A stretch of DNA of 64,000 nt from Paragonimus skrjabini miyazakii (taxonomy: Eukaryota; Platyhelminthes; Trematoda; Plagiorchiida; Troglotrematidae): assembly GCA_014338405.1 (NCBI GenBank), contig JTDE01021338.1:1818-65817 (forward strand), read 5' to 3'. The position numbers and the translations under genes are program-made. Below, piece by piece: positions 50,001 to 61,910 of the stretch. The notes beneath the pieces are model-generated. The model made no database searches, had not been told where the DNA came from, and saw only the letters and a list, made by a program, of their open reading frames with translations. Each line of letters opens with the position of its first letter. The first letter of the stretch is position 1.

Positions 50001-53000
50001 TGTAACTCAGACCTGTTGCTTGTCCAGCATTATCTGGGTCATTAAAGAGGGTTACGGATTGGGAGGGGAGTATCTCAGCAATCTCATGATTGCCAGCTGA
50101 CAAACCAGACGGACTCGTTAGTGTTGGTACGGCTGACCGAGATTTCATAACGTACGCAGTGTATTCATGGAACCGTCGGGGACAGTTAACGATAACTCCC
50201 ATGAGATTTAGCTAATGGTCGCGACGGTCTGCTCTTACCGCTGTTATGCATCGATTTCGAGCGTTTTTGTGAGCACTATGTGCCTCTCCGGTATCAGACG
50301 TGTGCCTGATTGCTAAAGGCCGCATTGAGGTAATTCCATCTTTTGGCTGCTTAAATGCATCAGTTGATGTCGCCAGGACAATTATGGCCGTTAGTGCATT
50401 CCATGTCAAACAGATTCGGACAGCAAAACTTCACAGTCTTCGTAGAAGGCTTCTGCATAGTTTTCGGAGGCTTTCTGTATATATTCTCTAAAGCAGTTAC
50501 GTCTTTATTCCTGTAGGGTGTTGAATTCCAGTGTGCCGTAAACGTGTCAGAATGTATAGGTTGGAATCTCTCGGGAGACATGTCAAGCATTGCGAGCATG
50601 CTGTTGATTTTCTTTATCAGCAATGCAATGTTAGCATTAGAACAGAAATCTGACGTTACCATGGCACTGCTGATGGACACGGGTTGAACTATCACTGCTG
50701 CAGTATGCCATACTGCTGTGATGACAAATGCGCACAGCCTTCAGCTTGGAGGTTAAAAGGGAGTCTGCTTTGCACATACCGTAGGTGCAAGATATCCAGG
50801 TCTCTTTGAAGGTCTTCTGTGTCCACGGGGTTGTGTACTACACACCATCGGGATGCAAAATGGGGAGAGGGTAGCTTACTGCTAGAATACCCTTGACAAC
50901 AGGCCCAGTGTGGAGCATTGGGGCATGCCAGTTGCAGCACTGAATGATCTAGATAACTCGCCACTGAGTTTGTGTGCGTGCAACTGAATAGATATCGTCT
51001 GAATCACAATCGCATAAGTCAAGGTTAGTCATCTTATTCAACGGGAAGCATAGGTCGACTTTACCGAAAGCTTTCTCGAAACCTACGGACGCTACATTCA
51101 CTGGGCGGCGTTCTTTGGCAGCTTTTGCTCATGAGTCAGCTATAACCAGCAGGTTAGTCATGCACGAGTGACCGTTTCTGAATTCGTGCTGCTCCTGTGA
51201 CAAGAGTGATCCAACATTTAAGTGAACCCTTATGAAATCACTCGCTCTGCTCTTCCCTACTTCTGATATACTTGACAGTGGAGCTATCGGTCTGAAGTTA
51301 ATGGCGTTTGTCTTATCTCCAGCTTTGTAAATAGCAGAGGTGATACCATGCTTCCAACAGACAGGAATATTGTCAGTTGTGTATGTTGGGACAACCGAGC
51401 AGGCGGTTTTGCCGACCCATCTGCACATTCTTACACATAGGTGGAAATATTTTCCCAATTCTTAGCCCGCAACAGGATTAGCTTGGTACTCACGTTGACC
51501 AGAATGGAATTAAGTAGTGAATCCGAGGATCAGTTAGGGTTGGTAGTGGTGATGCGTGTTCCTGCTTCGTGTATTTTGCTGTAGGCCAACGCCTGTCAGA
51601 CAATTAGTGTCTCTGTTGCCGCGGGATTTGAAGTAGAGCGTCCTAAAAATCCCATAAAAAATAGCGTAGCAGATTTTGACCTGGTCAGGGAAGCTATATG
51701 CTTGAAGAAAATCCTACGCCAGTCAGTATTGGATTTTGTGGGCGACAATAGGTAATCCCTGGGTTAGTTGCCTACGACTACTGTTCACCGATTACGACAA
51801 TATGCGTGCATCTGATGTGAGGCCTTGTCTTCTTTAACAAGAAATCCATCGTACGAAACTAGCTTTTCTTTCATTTAACAACTGGTTGGAGGTTTGATTT
51901 AGACTTGTGTGAATTGTGGCGGAACTAGCTATCGCGGTGTTCATCTAAATGTTGGTCTGCTGTTGTACGCTCGTCAGGTGGCTGCCAGTTGGTTTGAGAT
52001 AGGTGTCACCGCATTTGTCGGGAGTTGGCTTGTCTGAAGTTGCGCCGAGATGTCATTGGATAGTGTGTTGGTAACATAACATGTTTAGTTGGAGCTGACT
52101 GTGCCGTGTTGTTTGTGTCCAGTAGCGCACCAATTTCGACAATACCTACCATGGGGGATTCGATGATGATCACTGTGTCTGTGTCAGGATGATCTGTGAC
52201 TACTCCACTTTGTGCTTTGTTTGACATGCTCGATGAGTCATACTTTCTATACAAAATTATATAACTAAGCGGTCGCGGTGCAAGAGATTAACCCACTGGT
52301 AAGGTTTGCGTGCGTCATCTGGAACGATGGCGAGGCGTTTTTGGGCTGCAGTAGTTCGTCTGATGATGCTATACATTCTTCTATTCCACTGTAAGATTAC
52401 GTATGACACGTGGTAATTGGCGCCAACGATGGTGTGGCAAGCGCATTGTACTGACGGTTACCCTTAAAGACTTATCAATTGATAGCAAGGCCGGTTTCGC
52501 CTTATTCGGTACTGGCGTATATTGTTACGCCTACTCTCTACTGACCAACTGGCCATTGTGAACGACAAAGCAACCAGGACGATCTACCTCATGGTCAGAT
52601 ATGTCAGGCATCAACCATGTTTCCACTGCATTTTTGAGTCGAAAAGTTTTAGATTCTTGCACTTTGTTCTTCGAAGAAAGTGTGTTAATAAACACACCCA
52701 GCTATATACACACGTTTGCGTACTTTTGGGGGGCTAGTAGTTTCCTTCAGGTAAGCAAGGGATATTTCCTGGTCTAATCCGATTCATTCGGGGTCAGCTA
52801 TGTCAGGACTTTTGTCTGTGTATGGGGTGAAAGGCTATTTAGAATCTCCGATTTCATTGTCATCTTAACCACACTTACAGCCATAGGAGGTATACCGGTA
52901 ACAAAAGTTCCACGTTCATGTCTTGATTCGTCTACATGGAGCCGGGGCTCGGGTGGGAAGTTTTCTCAACATGCTACCGCTCAATCACAGTGATTTACAT

Positions 53001-56000
53001 CTCTTATATGAGTTGTGTGGTCCGCAGTTGTCTCAGCCAGTTAACCCATATTAAGTGGACTGATCGCTTGAGCAATGTGGCAGTTCGCCGGCGCGTATTC
53101 CGGAACGCTCGGGATGCGCGATCAATTGGTCAACTAATTACGTTGCACAGGTTGCGATGGTTGGGTGACTTACTCCGTATGTCATCTGATCGTTTACCTT
53201 ACCGGGCATTATATACTGAGGCCACCAACAGTTGGGTAAAACCACGTGTTGGTCAAGCAAAATCGTGGTCATGAAACATGGGAGACCCAGACTGCTTCAT
53301 TGAGCAAAGTGGGTAGGAGTCGCCTGCCTGGATGGAGTCCTTGTGATCACTCAGACCGCTGGTTAGAGACGCTATCCGAGATGGCGGTGTGTCGCAGTCA
53401 ATGGCGTACCTGTATCCACACCATTTCTAGTTCTTCTTAATCTTCTTTCAATAATTTTTAACCATAGTAACGTTTTCTTCTAGGATATTCCACGTCACTG
53501 TTGAGGTGAACGGCGGCCCGAGCCACAGTACCTTGTGGTCAGGCTCATGGCTGCTATGATGGTGATGACGCAGTTGTCTGTGGCCTGAGATGGAGCTCAA
53601 GTTTGCTGCCACGGGAGGCACTGAATTTACTACGCTGTGCACTTGTCTGCTTTCAGGTTTACTTTATTTCGACTGAACCCACTAGCTTGTTTGGTGGCTG
53701 TCCATCTAACATAGCTAATCCCGTGCTTGTGAACAGGAAACGCGTTCGCATCTTTCAACTCTCCCACTCCATGCATAACCATATTGCACATTTGTTACGT
53801 TTGCCGCTTAACAGAATGACCATAGGATAATAAAACGGTTTATTGCAACATCAACAACATGTACAGGTCCAGAGCATTCAGTCCAACGTAAAGTGATATG
53901 CAATGTGTGAATAAGCAACGTGTGTACGATTAGTTCTCACTGTCGATAAGAGGACCAACCCAAATGGTTTTCGATCGATCGACACACACGCACATAACGC
54001 GTTTGGAATTGTCGATGACGCATCACGCGGACACATCAACACTCGACCGTAATCGGGACTTTTGCAGTCACAGTATGCCTGATCGCCCATAGGAAGTCAA
54101 GCGGAAACGCTTGAATATGGGTAAGTAAGTTGACGTTGGCAGAATTTCCGTGGTGTCTTATACTTGATCAAGCGTGGCACGAATTAGCGGTGTGCGTCCG
54201 TCTTGGCGAGGTTTGCGAAGCTTGACAAGTGTACGTTTATCTTCCACACCCAGTTTGACCTTCTCACAGGGATCTCTACTGCAATTTATCATCGGCTTCT
54301 TTTTGATAGAGGTTGCGTCCAACGAACCCAAGACACTGGTTACGCCTGAGCGTATTTGCGCCTTATGTTGCGAGCTGTGGAAAGGTTGCGCGATTCTGAC
54401 ATGCGAACAGCGCCTCATAGCATTCATGACGATTGGTGGCTGAAAATCCCCAACCCGTTGCGACACACCCCCATCGTGTTTCCTGCGTTTTCGTCCAATG
54501 TAATCTGTTAAAACGTGTTTACTGGAGATTAAGGGAGGTGTCGGGCTCCGGGTGTATGTAGACAGACGGACGTTGTTGTATCGGTGGCTCATGTTGTGAG
54601 AGTTGAGGAAGTGATTAGGCTGTTTGTTCTGGCTGTCCTCAGTCGCGTTATCCTTCGGGATGTTTCATCGATATTCTAGTGGCATCCTAGAGCTAGTGTG
54701 TGTATCTCGGATTATCAATTACAAGTTTGTTGTAAACTCGATATCGCACTTGCAGTACGTCTTCTAATGACGGAAGTCATGACCCACAACTTTGTCGCGA
54801 AGCCCCACTACCTTCAAACCTGGTCCTCAACAATCGGGTTGTTTGCACTGTGGCTCATATCTAGCAAACCTTTGGTGTGTTGTGACCGCAAAAGACGCTT
54901 GGCCTGAGAATTCGTTCATTGCGCAAACTCCCGTATAGGTCATGTCAAAAACCATACCACAAACACGTACACTCGTTTGCACGTCAGACATGCACTCACA
55001 TACATCATTGTCATTCGCCTTGGTGGAACTTCTGCCGTAGCGCGTACACACTATTCCGATAGTCTCTTCTTGTCAGTCGTCTTCCTGGCATTCGGGGCTT
55101 GCTATTTTGTTCCTGAATGTCGCCTGTGGGTAATATACTACTGGTGAGTAGTATGCTACTCACAACGAAACTGCTTGTCATACAACAGGTTGTCCCGCGT
55201 GTCAACCAAAACATTTGTAAGCAGTCCCTAGTCTGGTTCACTGGTAACGTTTCACTCCTGAATTATATGTATATAATTATATGCATATATATATATATAT
55301 GTATATGTATATATATTGTAACATGCAAACCGACCGTCTACACTTTAACTGTCCGTTACACTTACGGACTAACCGTGGGGCAACGGGGAGAGACTGGGGG
55401 ACAGCGTTCTTCCGAAGTAGGGGTTTCAGCAACAGTCATGTGAAGCATGAGCCGGAGGCCCAGTAAGTCATACACACGACTTACACAAACGAAAACTAAA
55501 ACGGCGTCGACAACACAGTAGCACGTCCCAATACACAATTCAAATTCAACCTATGCGCGCTCGCTGGTTTCGACCGCACGTTACAATATATATGTGGTCT
55601 ATCGTAAAGGAAGCTTCTGCAAAAGAACACAGCATCCGAGACGGAAGTGGATCTCTGCTGATTAGCCAACGCTGATGTACGGACGTTCACCGAACATTTC
55701 TGACTGATAATCTGACAAGGACCACCGTGAACTCAAGTGCAACCATTCGCAGGGTCTGTGAGAGGACCGTAAATAATCATCTGGCGAGACAATCTAAAAA
55801 TATGGGGAAATTGTTTTTTAAGAAAAAGCCGAGGGCTGCTTTTCGTTCTTTCCTGTTACACTGCTCTTTGACAAGGTGTTAGTGGAACCATTTGTGAAAT
55901 AGATGGCTTACGAGTACCCAGGCCTTCGGGACGAGCTATCGGGTAGACTGAACGTCGTGAAGATCAGTTCGACCGGTCTGAGCCGATTTATTCAGTTGCC

Positions 56001-59000
56001 AACGATGTGTTTGTATGCGACATTCCTGACTGTTCGTCACCGGAAACTGAACTGCTTTTTGAGCTTACATTACCGAAATGTAATAAAGCGTCAACTAATA
56101 AACTTCTTTACCCAGCCTTTTCAGCAATGGTTTAAGATTTTTATATGAACTTACTATATTTCCTCGTTGCACGTGGTATGTATTAGTGTCCATTTTCACT
56201 TTCAGAAGGGTATCAAAATATCATGTGACGATCGTAGAGACGTTCTTTGTGCCTCTGTCACATCCAGGTCACTGAAAAGCCTAACAACGCGGCAGCTTCT
56301 GAAATGCAAGGCGAACTGAATAGGGAAATAATAAGCCTAGTCCCTACATGAATTTGGGGTTATTTGCCATATCCTCACCTTGCTACCCACTGGAGCCTGG
56401 AAATCTCCTTGCTTAGCCAATGGTTTTGATTATTTTGAACCTAAGGGCCGCTTTGACTTTGTCACGTGACCTGCTTTTTGGTCTGTTTCCATCGTGAATG
56501 TTGTCTTGTTACGCTTGTCGTTTGTCCACGGTGCAGGATGCACGTTTCTAGCCAACTTGCCCCTTTTCAGTTGACGTTTGATATGGATGCCCGATTTTTT
56601 ATTTTGAAAAGAACAGCCAAATGTTCTGAGAGTCTCAAAGTGAAGCTCGTGCCGCATAACAGGCTAGCTAATGTTGAACATACGGATGACCGCTCTACTT
56701 AGTGTATATTCTGTCAGGCCGGTTACATAATTTGGCCGGTCTGTATAGTATGCATTTTACATCATCAAGGTGTAAAGTATTGCTGTTACAATGTTGTTTT
56801 GGCTTTTACCCCATCCTTGTTAGTACAGGCATGCCGCTGGAAACCGTTGATCTTTTCATCTGTCTGGATGTTGTCGTCACTTCAACACGTATTGTCGCTA
56901 ACGGGTTGTCTGGGAGGAGGATGACGACACAGTGCGTTTGATAACTTCTGTCATTTGTGGCATCGCTGAAACGTTTGATTATTGGTTAAATGGTTGATGT
57001 TTAACGCTCATTCGCGTTCGATACTGTTCCTTGGATCCGATGCCTGATCGATTCCCATGGAAGGTGTATATGAGCTCTTAGTATTCGCCCTTCTCTGTCT
57101 CCGCCAGTTGATCTATACCAAGTGGGTTCATTTTGTGACTGTCCATCGGTGCGTATGCGGAAGTTCGCGACCTGTGGCCGAGGTAATGAAAACACATCGT
57201 CTACGCTCGTAGGGTCATATATACAGCGTTTGCTTCAGCTGTTGTGAGTTAGAGCCTACCTAGCAGGTGCACATGTCGCATGGCCAGCACAAGTGTGAAC
57301 TCCAAGCTAGTCGGCCTGCGGGACAAAGTGGTAGTGTGACTCATGGGTCACTTTCAGATGTGACCCGCAGTTACCTCTCGACTTGTACTGAAGGCTAAGG
57401 TTTTCTTGTGTCTACTCTCCGGCGATGGTCCACGTTGTGCTACCCGTATAGCCCCTAGTGTCCTTGGTCGTCTGCTGTTAGCTTCCGTATGCCGAAGTTA
57501 GAGATTTGTCACTAAAAATCAAATCATCCATCACAACCGCATAAGTGCTTAATAATTTCAGGGTTTCAACTGTTCGTAGGCAGTTGTGACAGCGTAATAT
57601 CACGCAATACACATTTCAACTGTCAGCTTCATTTTGCTCTCAGCTTGTCGCCACCGTGGACGGTGCTCTCTTGAAGCAAAATAGCAAAGTTTTGACCGTT
57701 TCTAACCCCGATCTTACTGCAAGTACCATGGGTCTTGTGGGTCGATCCTCAATGCTACCTCTGAAGTCATACACAGAACTTGCTAATCGTAGTGCTGACG
57801 ATACTCTTATCACTGGAAAACTGGCATCAGAAGCAAGTGTCATGGCAACAAGGCTAAAGAAAGAATAGACTAATGAGGAAAAGAGTGGAGTGCGGAATAG
57901 GATAGCATAATCTAATCATAAGCGCTGAAACTGATGCTAATGCACATGAAATTTGATAAGTGTTGATAAGTTTACCCGCACACAAGAATCGAGTGTGCTA
58001 CACAGAAGAGCACAAGAAAAACTTTGTATCTATTTAATCAGCTCATTGAAGAAATCAGACTAGTAGGTTATACTAAATCCTGGATAATTTTCGGTTAAGT
58101 TTACCCTGGTAATCTTCCTACTGATTACACTTGAACTTTTAAGGTTAAAGTATTGTCCGATTTGGTATATGCCTCGACAAAAATCACTTGATAACAGTAG
58201 TGGAACAATTACGTATAGTTTATAAAGTTGTGTGGTTCACTCTTTCATCTTTGTCGACGTGATCTGAAACCATATTTAGGTTGGTCTGTAAAATTTTGCT
58301 AATAAGTTAAGAGTTTAGCAAACGTTTGTAAATTTCGAACTGATTTTAGCTCGCAGTTCTTACAGTTGTCATCAAATGACCAGTTAACGTGAGATAAAAT
58401 AGCACCTAGGTATTTTACAAATTGGCACCTTAGGGTTATCTCATGAATCATGGAAAGCTGACCATGATCGGCATAAAATTACGTGATAAAATTGGCTTTC
58501 GCGAAAGAGTACAAAACATTTGACACTTATAAAGGTCAAGTGTAGAAGAATAGCGGACAGACCAATCCTGTAAGTTTTCACTGCAAAAGCGAAACGGAGC
58601 TGTAGCTGAGATGCAAGCCTTCTGCTACTCTGTCCTCAGCATACTTGTGAATGAATCCGTTAATGGACTAATCATTCACGTTGAAATAAAAAGAAAACGA
58701 GCAAGGTTTGCGTTTAGCAGAACACTCAACTTAAGCTGTACGGTAGAAAAAATTCGTCCATTCAAACGAGTTAAACTGTTGTATTAGTAGAGTATTTATG
58801 CGTTCAGTGCCATTATCTTGTCAGGGTGTTACTGTAATCCAAGATGCATAACCTTACGGTTTTACACTTTTTGTTCAGAGAAACTAGACCTGTGAATGCT
58901 AAGCAAACTTAATGAAAAATCGATTTTGCGAACAGTTGTTTTCGGACGTTCTCGTGATTTGTATTACAAAAAATGTACGCGATTTGTACTTGAGCAAAAC

Positions 59001-61824
59001 AGGTCACGAGCTAGTAAACGTCTCACAGGATGAGGCGGATCGCAGTCTACTTTAGGGAAATGGCGGTGTTGATGTATGCAAAGATGGCCCATGCTTGACA
59101 TGAGTTCAAGTAGTTTGTAGTAGATGGTCTTTGGAAATGAGTCGTCTGTATGAACGGCTGCGCACTCAGACAAATCATCGAGTCTGATAGCGATGTTGGT
59201 AACGGTTGCATTCTGGCTGGTCTGGTGTAGGCTTGACAGACCTTGTAAGTGATTCGTAGGGTTTCGTCTAGTTTTGTTCGAATTTGAATAATATGGGGAC
59301 GGATTACGTCTAAAAAGGGGTGTATCGAATTATTAGGAGGCCATTTTGGCTGGTGTTCACGAATCCTTTTTGATGATTGTTTTGTATCTATCCCGACGTA
59401 ACCTGCTTCACAACAGATAGGTTAGAAACATTACAATAAACCCCGGCTAATTTATCCTAAGGTGCGACACAATTGCCTGGCATATACTGAGTGATACGTC
59501 TTTTCGTTGAGTTGGCACTCAGTTATCTACGGAAATCCGCAGCTGCTCATCTCTTGATTAAACTTATATTTATGTGACTAAGATCAATATGAACAGCGAT
59601 CATTCAGCAGACAGAACTGGACTCCACTATCCGAACGACCCTGAACCCCATGCTGGATTGCAAATTGTCATCTGTGGATCTTCCGGGGTGTTTATTTTCG
59701 AATACGATTTATTTTTCACTAAGCAGTTTCTATTGTGAAAATCTTTATGCCTTCTTTACCAAGCAACGGACAACATCTCTTTGTATTTCAGACCAGCCAG
59801 ACTGTGAACATGCGCGTTTTGACCGATCCTAGTCCTTTTTTCGGTAGGGTGACATTTGAATTGAACCGTCCGAGCGCCGAAGCCACGTTATGTCCAGAAA
59901 CTCTAGATAGTTATCGTCTATCACTTCAATTGTGGACTTTATTTTAAAATATGTACGATTGAACTAAGTCGTTATGACCTGCGAATCACCAGTGTTTACA
60001 GTCAGGGCGGTTGTGCAATATCTAGATAACGCCCGTATAATTTGCAGTCAGTGACGGGGTTTAGTGACCGGCCACGAAACTATCTGCGACCGATGGGGTT
60101 AAGGATAAACTTGCTGCCACTCCACCTTTTTATCTACAGATTTTGCATTTGAGCATTGATGGTGCAAAACTATGGTAAGTGTTACGGTCTTCTCCAGTAA
60201 TGCCGGTGACATTTTGATGTAAGTATGGGGGCAATCAAATTTCCCCTTCGTGATAAGTGAACAGAGAAGTCACATCCAGGGTAATGGCGACTCCTGACAG
60301 TCGAAGATGTCTTGTATGTTGAATAGATTCAGTCCTGGTTTGATTGATCTCCATATCTAGAGTGTTAAGAGTGGAGCGTGACGGGCCGTATGCAAATTGA
60401 AGTCTCCCTAGGTTTAGTCCTAGATATCGTGCCATCCAATACCACTTTATCGAATATGTTCAGGGCTACGAATGTGCAAAAGACCGGCCGGCCTCTGGAA
60501 TTGTTTTTACTGGAGATTGAGGCAACGTTGACAATTCTCTGGCTATCAGGAATTTAACCGATGGAATTGCGGTCGCTAGACGAACAAGCGAGANNNNNNN
60601 NNNNNNNNNNNNNNNNNNNNNNNNNNNNNNNNNNNNNNNNNNNNNNNNNNNNNNNNNNNNNNNNNNNNNNNNNNNNNNNNNNNNNNNNNNNNNAAATTCT
60701 TTATAAGAAAAGCAGAATCACAATCAACAAGACGGCTGTTGGCACGCTCTCGAATGCGAAAGGTATCATGTACACGATTCTCCTTACCACCTATTTCATT
60801 GATCATGATCTTCTTAACACATGGCAGGTGACACCTACACAATCTACTCAACAAAACAATTACTTTGTTACGTTGTCGATATCCGACTATCCCATCATTA
60901 CGCATACCAAACCAAGCTTAACGTCGATCACTCAGCTTATTGATTGGCGCCTATTTTACACAGTGACACTTTCTTCAGTAGCACATTCGGTTTGTGTAAT
61001 CGGCATTTGTTCGCTGTCAATGTGGGTTTCATAATTACAACTCGACCTGTACCACCTCATAATGATAGTCACTTGTAGGCAAATGAAACGAACACTATTA
61101 GAACATCTAAATCTCAACCGATGTTGAACTCTTAGCACTATCTGTTGCTACAAACGCTTTCTCAAATTGTATAGCACAGCTAGCAATAGCATGGTCCTGT
61201 TGCCGACTTCAGTGTTTCCGTTCTACCTAGTCAGCAACACTTCCTATCAGATCAAAGTGGCCTGTTTCGCTGAATCTCACACCCATGGCATAATTACTCT
61301 GCCTTTGCTCACTGTAGCATTTTTGATTGAGCTGTTCCAGTTCTCCTGCGAAGATGTGTAAGGGCTGTCTACTTTAACAATATCAGTTTTGACAGCGTAT
61401 CTAGCGCCTACAATCCATTCCACCATCAAATTTGACACTGGTCGACAAACGTGATGTGTCATACTTGCTAGGCAAACGAGTTATCTAACACAGTTTCAGC
61501 TACTTTAGTTCAGCATTTCGTTTCACGTTGTAATAACGGTGACAGATGCGAATACTGGTTTCCCCTCCAGCGTTTATTCTCCTTTTCTCAATTTATCCAC
61601 AGCTACACTGTGATCCACGTGATTTGGACAAATTACGTCAAAGCCTTGAGCAAATCTATGGTATCCGCCCTGTGTCGGTCGAGGATTCTTATATACCAAA
61701 ATCCTATGTCCTTGTGCCACCTGCCGCGTTCGCTAATCTAAACGAGATGTATGGCAAAATTCGTGATCAACACGACTATGTGGACCGCATATTCGACAAC
61801 GTGACCGTTCAACGCGACGAGTGA
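46859..61824 (+). CDS. TACO1: TACO1, YebC/DUF28-family mitochondrial translational activator of COX1 (whole gene, four coding exons)
   Basis: Joining 46,859-47,096, 47,128-47,365, 47,400-47,583 and 61,603-61,824 gives an uninterrupted 293-residue protein, close to the 297 residues I recall for human TACO1. Residues 1-44 contain no Asp or Glu and several Arg/Lys, as in a mitochondrial presequence. The YebC/DUF28 domain opens at residue 45 with GHSHWQNVRHTK, the family signature, and continues to the C-terminal block starting CDPRDLDKLRQ. All joins use GT/AG and the phases match (1, 2, 0). TACO1 proteins act in the mitochondrial matrix and support translation of COX1, a subunit of cytochrome c oxidase. 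That role is family knowledge; the family match is read from the sequence. The third intron is about 14 kb and contains LINE remnants and a 100-base gap, so an extra small exon there cannot be ruled out, although none is needed. Confidence 0.92.
47097..47127 (+). other. 31-nt micro-intron in TACO1
   Basis: This intron begins GTTGG and ends TTCTAG. Removing it joins phase 1 to phase 1 and restores the AGNGLRDPKLNSHLA segment, which aligns with the conserved helical stretch of YebC proteins. Reading through instead leads to a stop codon just downstream. Introns near 30 nt are very short for animals but have been reported in flatworms. Confidence 0.88.
47128..47365 (+). CDS. TACO1: TACO1 exon 2: YebC domain middle
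   Basis: This exon encodes roughly residues 80-158, including LAEAKANSVPLSTLERAL and the GGLFILIES strand, both recognisable against YebC family members. It ends in phase 2 at TACGG/GTAGTG. Confidence 0.92.
47366..47399 (+). other. 34-nt micro-intron in TACO1
   Basis: This intron begins GTAGTG and ends in TTTCCCCAG. Splicing keeps the frame open (phase 2) and continues into the CSVSPGSGKIAQEFF segment. Unspliced reading stops at once at the TAG inside the donor. Confidence 0.88.
47400..47583 (+). CDS. TACO1: TACO1 exon 3: YebC domain, conserved FDHVGLITF strand
   Basis: This exon encodes residues 159-220. FFDHVGLITF matches the family strand written as F-x-K-K-G-V-I in many homologues. LGIEVGASEVEQV matches the stretch in which homologues carry an acidic A-G-A-E-D-V motif. 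It ends NENVAFK in phase 0 at the donor AAG/GTAATTG. Confidence 0.9.
48560..50202 (-). mobile_element. CR1-like LINE reverse transcriptase copy A (antisense in TACO1 intron 3)
   Basis: From right to left on the minus strand: RRFHEYTAYVMKSRSAVPTL, then LRLKSEKSPGLDSLPPFLF (fingers), YRSVALL near 49,770, an intact YADD box at 49,310-49,321, an RT tail near 48,900-49,100, and the C-terminal domain with LANLVYPTWNALPVEVV-like sequence near 48,600-48,660. Several frameshifts are present. It begins mid-frame directly beside copy B, as a 5'-truncated insertion would. Confidence 0.82.
50360..51458 (-). mobile_element. CR1-like LINE reverse transcriptase copy B
   Basis: A second antisense copy of the same type: ITSAIYKAGDKTNAINFRPI and EFRNGHSCMTNLLV (51.13-51.37 kb), then DTEDLQRDLDILHL (about 50.8 kb), then SDFCSNANIALLIKKIN and KDVTALENI (50.48-50.66 kb). 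It lacks the C-terminal part present in copy A and is frameshifted. Confidence 0.78.
53055..53440 (+). mobile_element. RTE-like LINE reverse transcriptase C-terminal remnant
   Basis: The frame gives LSNVAVRRRVF, SIGQLITLHRLRWLGDLLRM and LPYRALY. After a frameshift near 53,270 it gives LSKVGRSRLPGW and DRWLETLSEMAVCRSQW. This is the conserved tail of the same LINE type found at 25-26 kb. The upstream palm is absent. Confidence 0.8.
54158..54592 (-). CDS. Unidentified basic open frame of 144 codons in TACO1 intron 3
   Basis: One of the longest open stretches in the window. The translation is rich in Arg, Lys and Ser with no Cys cluster or recognisable domain, and ends in KLRKPRQDGRTPL. It could be a LINE ORF1 remnant or chance: the opposite strand is open over most of it too. 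Confidence 0.22.
   Translation of the reverse strand: MSHRYNNVRLSTYTRSPTPPLISSKHVLTDYIGRKRRKHDGGVSQRVGDFQPPIVMNAMRRCSHVRIAQPFHSSQHKAQIRSGVTSVLGSLDATSIKKKPMINCSRDPCEKVKLGVEDKRTLVKLRKPRQDGRTPLIRATLDQV
55262..55320 (+). repeat. AT-rich simple repeat
   Basis: A run of TATATG/ATAT units that is largely self-complementary, with no coding content. Confidence 0.8.
57644..57868 (+). CDS. Unidentified exon-like frame inside TACO1 intron 3, ending in a stop
   Basis: The acceptor ATTTTGCTCTCAG is followed by 74 open codons and TAG, beginning LVATVDGALLKQ and ending ATRLKKE. Codon choice looks coding-like and the translation is hydrophilic with no low complexity. I do not recognise the family. The acceptor is phase 0, the same phase as the TACO1 exon 3 donor, so it could be an alternative terminal exon that would replace the normal C terminus; it might also belong to a nested gene. 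No AATAAA is visible shortly downstream. The complementary strand is also open over much of the stretch, so chance remains possible. Confidence 0.35.
   Translation, partial: LVATVDGALLKQNSKVLTVSNPDLTASTMGLVGRSSMLPLKSYTELANRSADDTLITGKLASEASVMATRLKKE
60594..60693. other. Assembly gap of 100 N in TACO1 intron 3
   Basis: An exact 100-base run of N, likely a fixed-size gap. The true length of the TACO1 intron is therefore unknown. Confidence 0.95.
61603..61824 (+). CDS. TACO1: TACO1 exon 4: C-terminal part and stop
   Basis: The acceptor TTTATCCACAG precedes a phase-0 frame of 73 codons plus stop. It begins LHCDPRDLDKLRQ and ends in an acidic stretch after the motif VDRIFDNV. These match the end of animal TACO1, where a C-D-x-x-x-L-x-x-V/L-R motif and a terminal V-Y-D-N motif occur at the same spacing. 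It lies 14 kb from exon 3, so the assignment rests on phase, homology and total length. Confidence 0.9.
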   Translation, partial: LHCDPRDLDKLRQSLEQIYGIRPVSVEDSYIPKSYVLVPPAAFANLNEMYGKIRDQHDYVDRIFDNVTVQRDE

Positions 61825-61904
61825 CATCAGTTCCTTCGAACATGCTTCAACCATAGTTTAGTGTACATATTTGTGATGCTTTGATAACCAGATTGATTTT
61901 GTTC

Positions 61905-61910
61905 AATAAA
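61905..61910 (+). promoter_or_regulatory. Polyadenylation signal of TACO1
   Basis: A canonical AATAAA sits 81 nt after the TACO1 stop codon and is followed by a T-rich stretch. This supports exon 4 being the true terminal exon. Confidence 0.75.

Larger units (their letters stand above)
47584..61602 (+). other. TACO1 intron 3, about 14 kb, filled with transposon remnants
   Basis: The donor is GTAATTG and the acceptor TTTATCCACAG. The intron contains two antisense CR1-like LINE copies (48.56-51.46 kb), the end of an RTE-like LINE (53.06-53.44 kb), an AT-rich simple repeat (about 55.26-55.32 kb), an unidentified exon-like frame (57,644-57,868) and a 100-base gap (60,594-60,693). I saw nothing recognisable in 47.6-48.5, 51.5-53.0, 53.5-54.1, 54.6-57.6 or 57.9-60.5 kb. 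Confidence 0.82.

Noticed and set aside
59792..59947. Acceptor (TTTGTATTTCAG) followed by an open frame beginning TSQTVNMRVL
   Set aside because: It ends in a stop without polyadenylation signal, has only a moderate internal donor, and no homology. It is not needed for TACO1.
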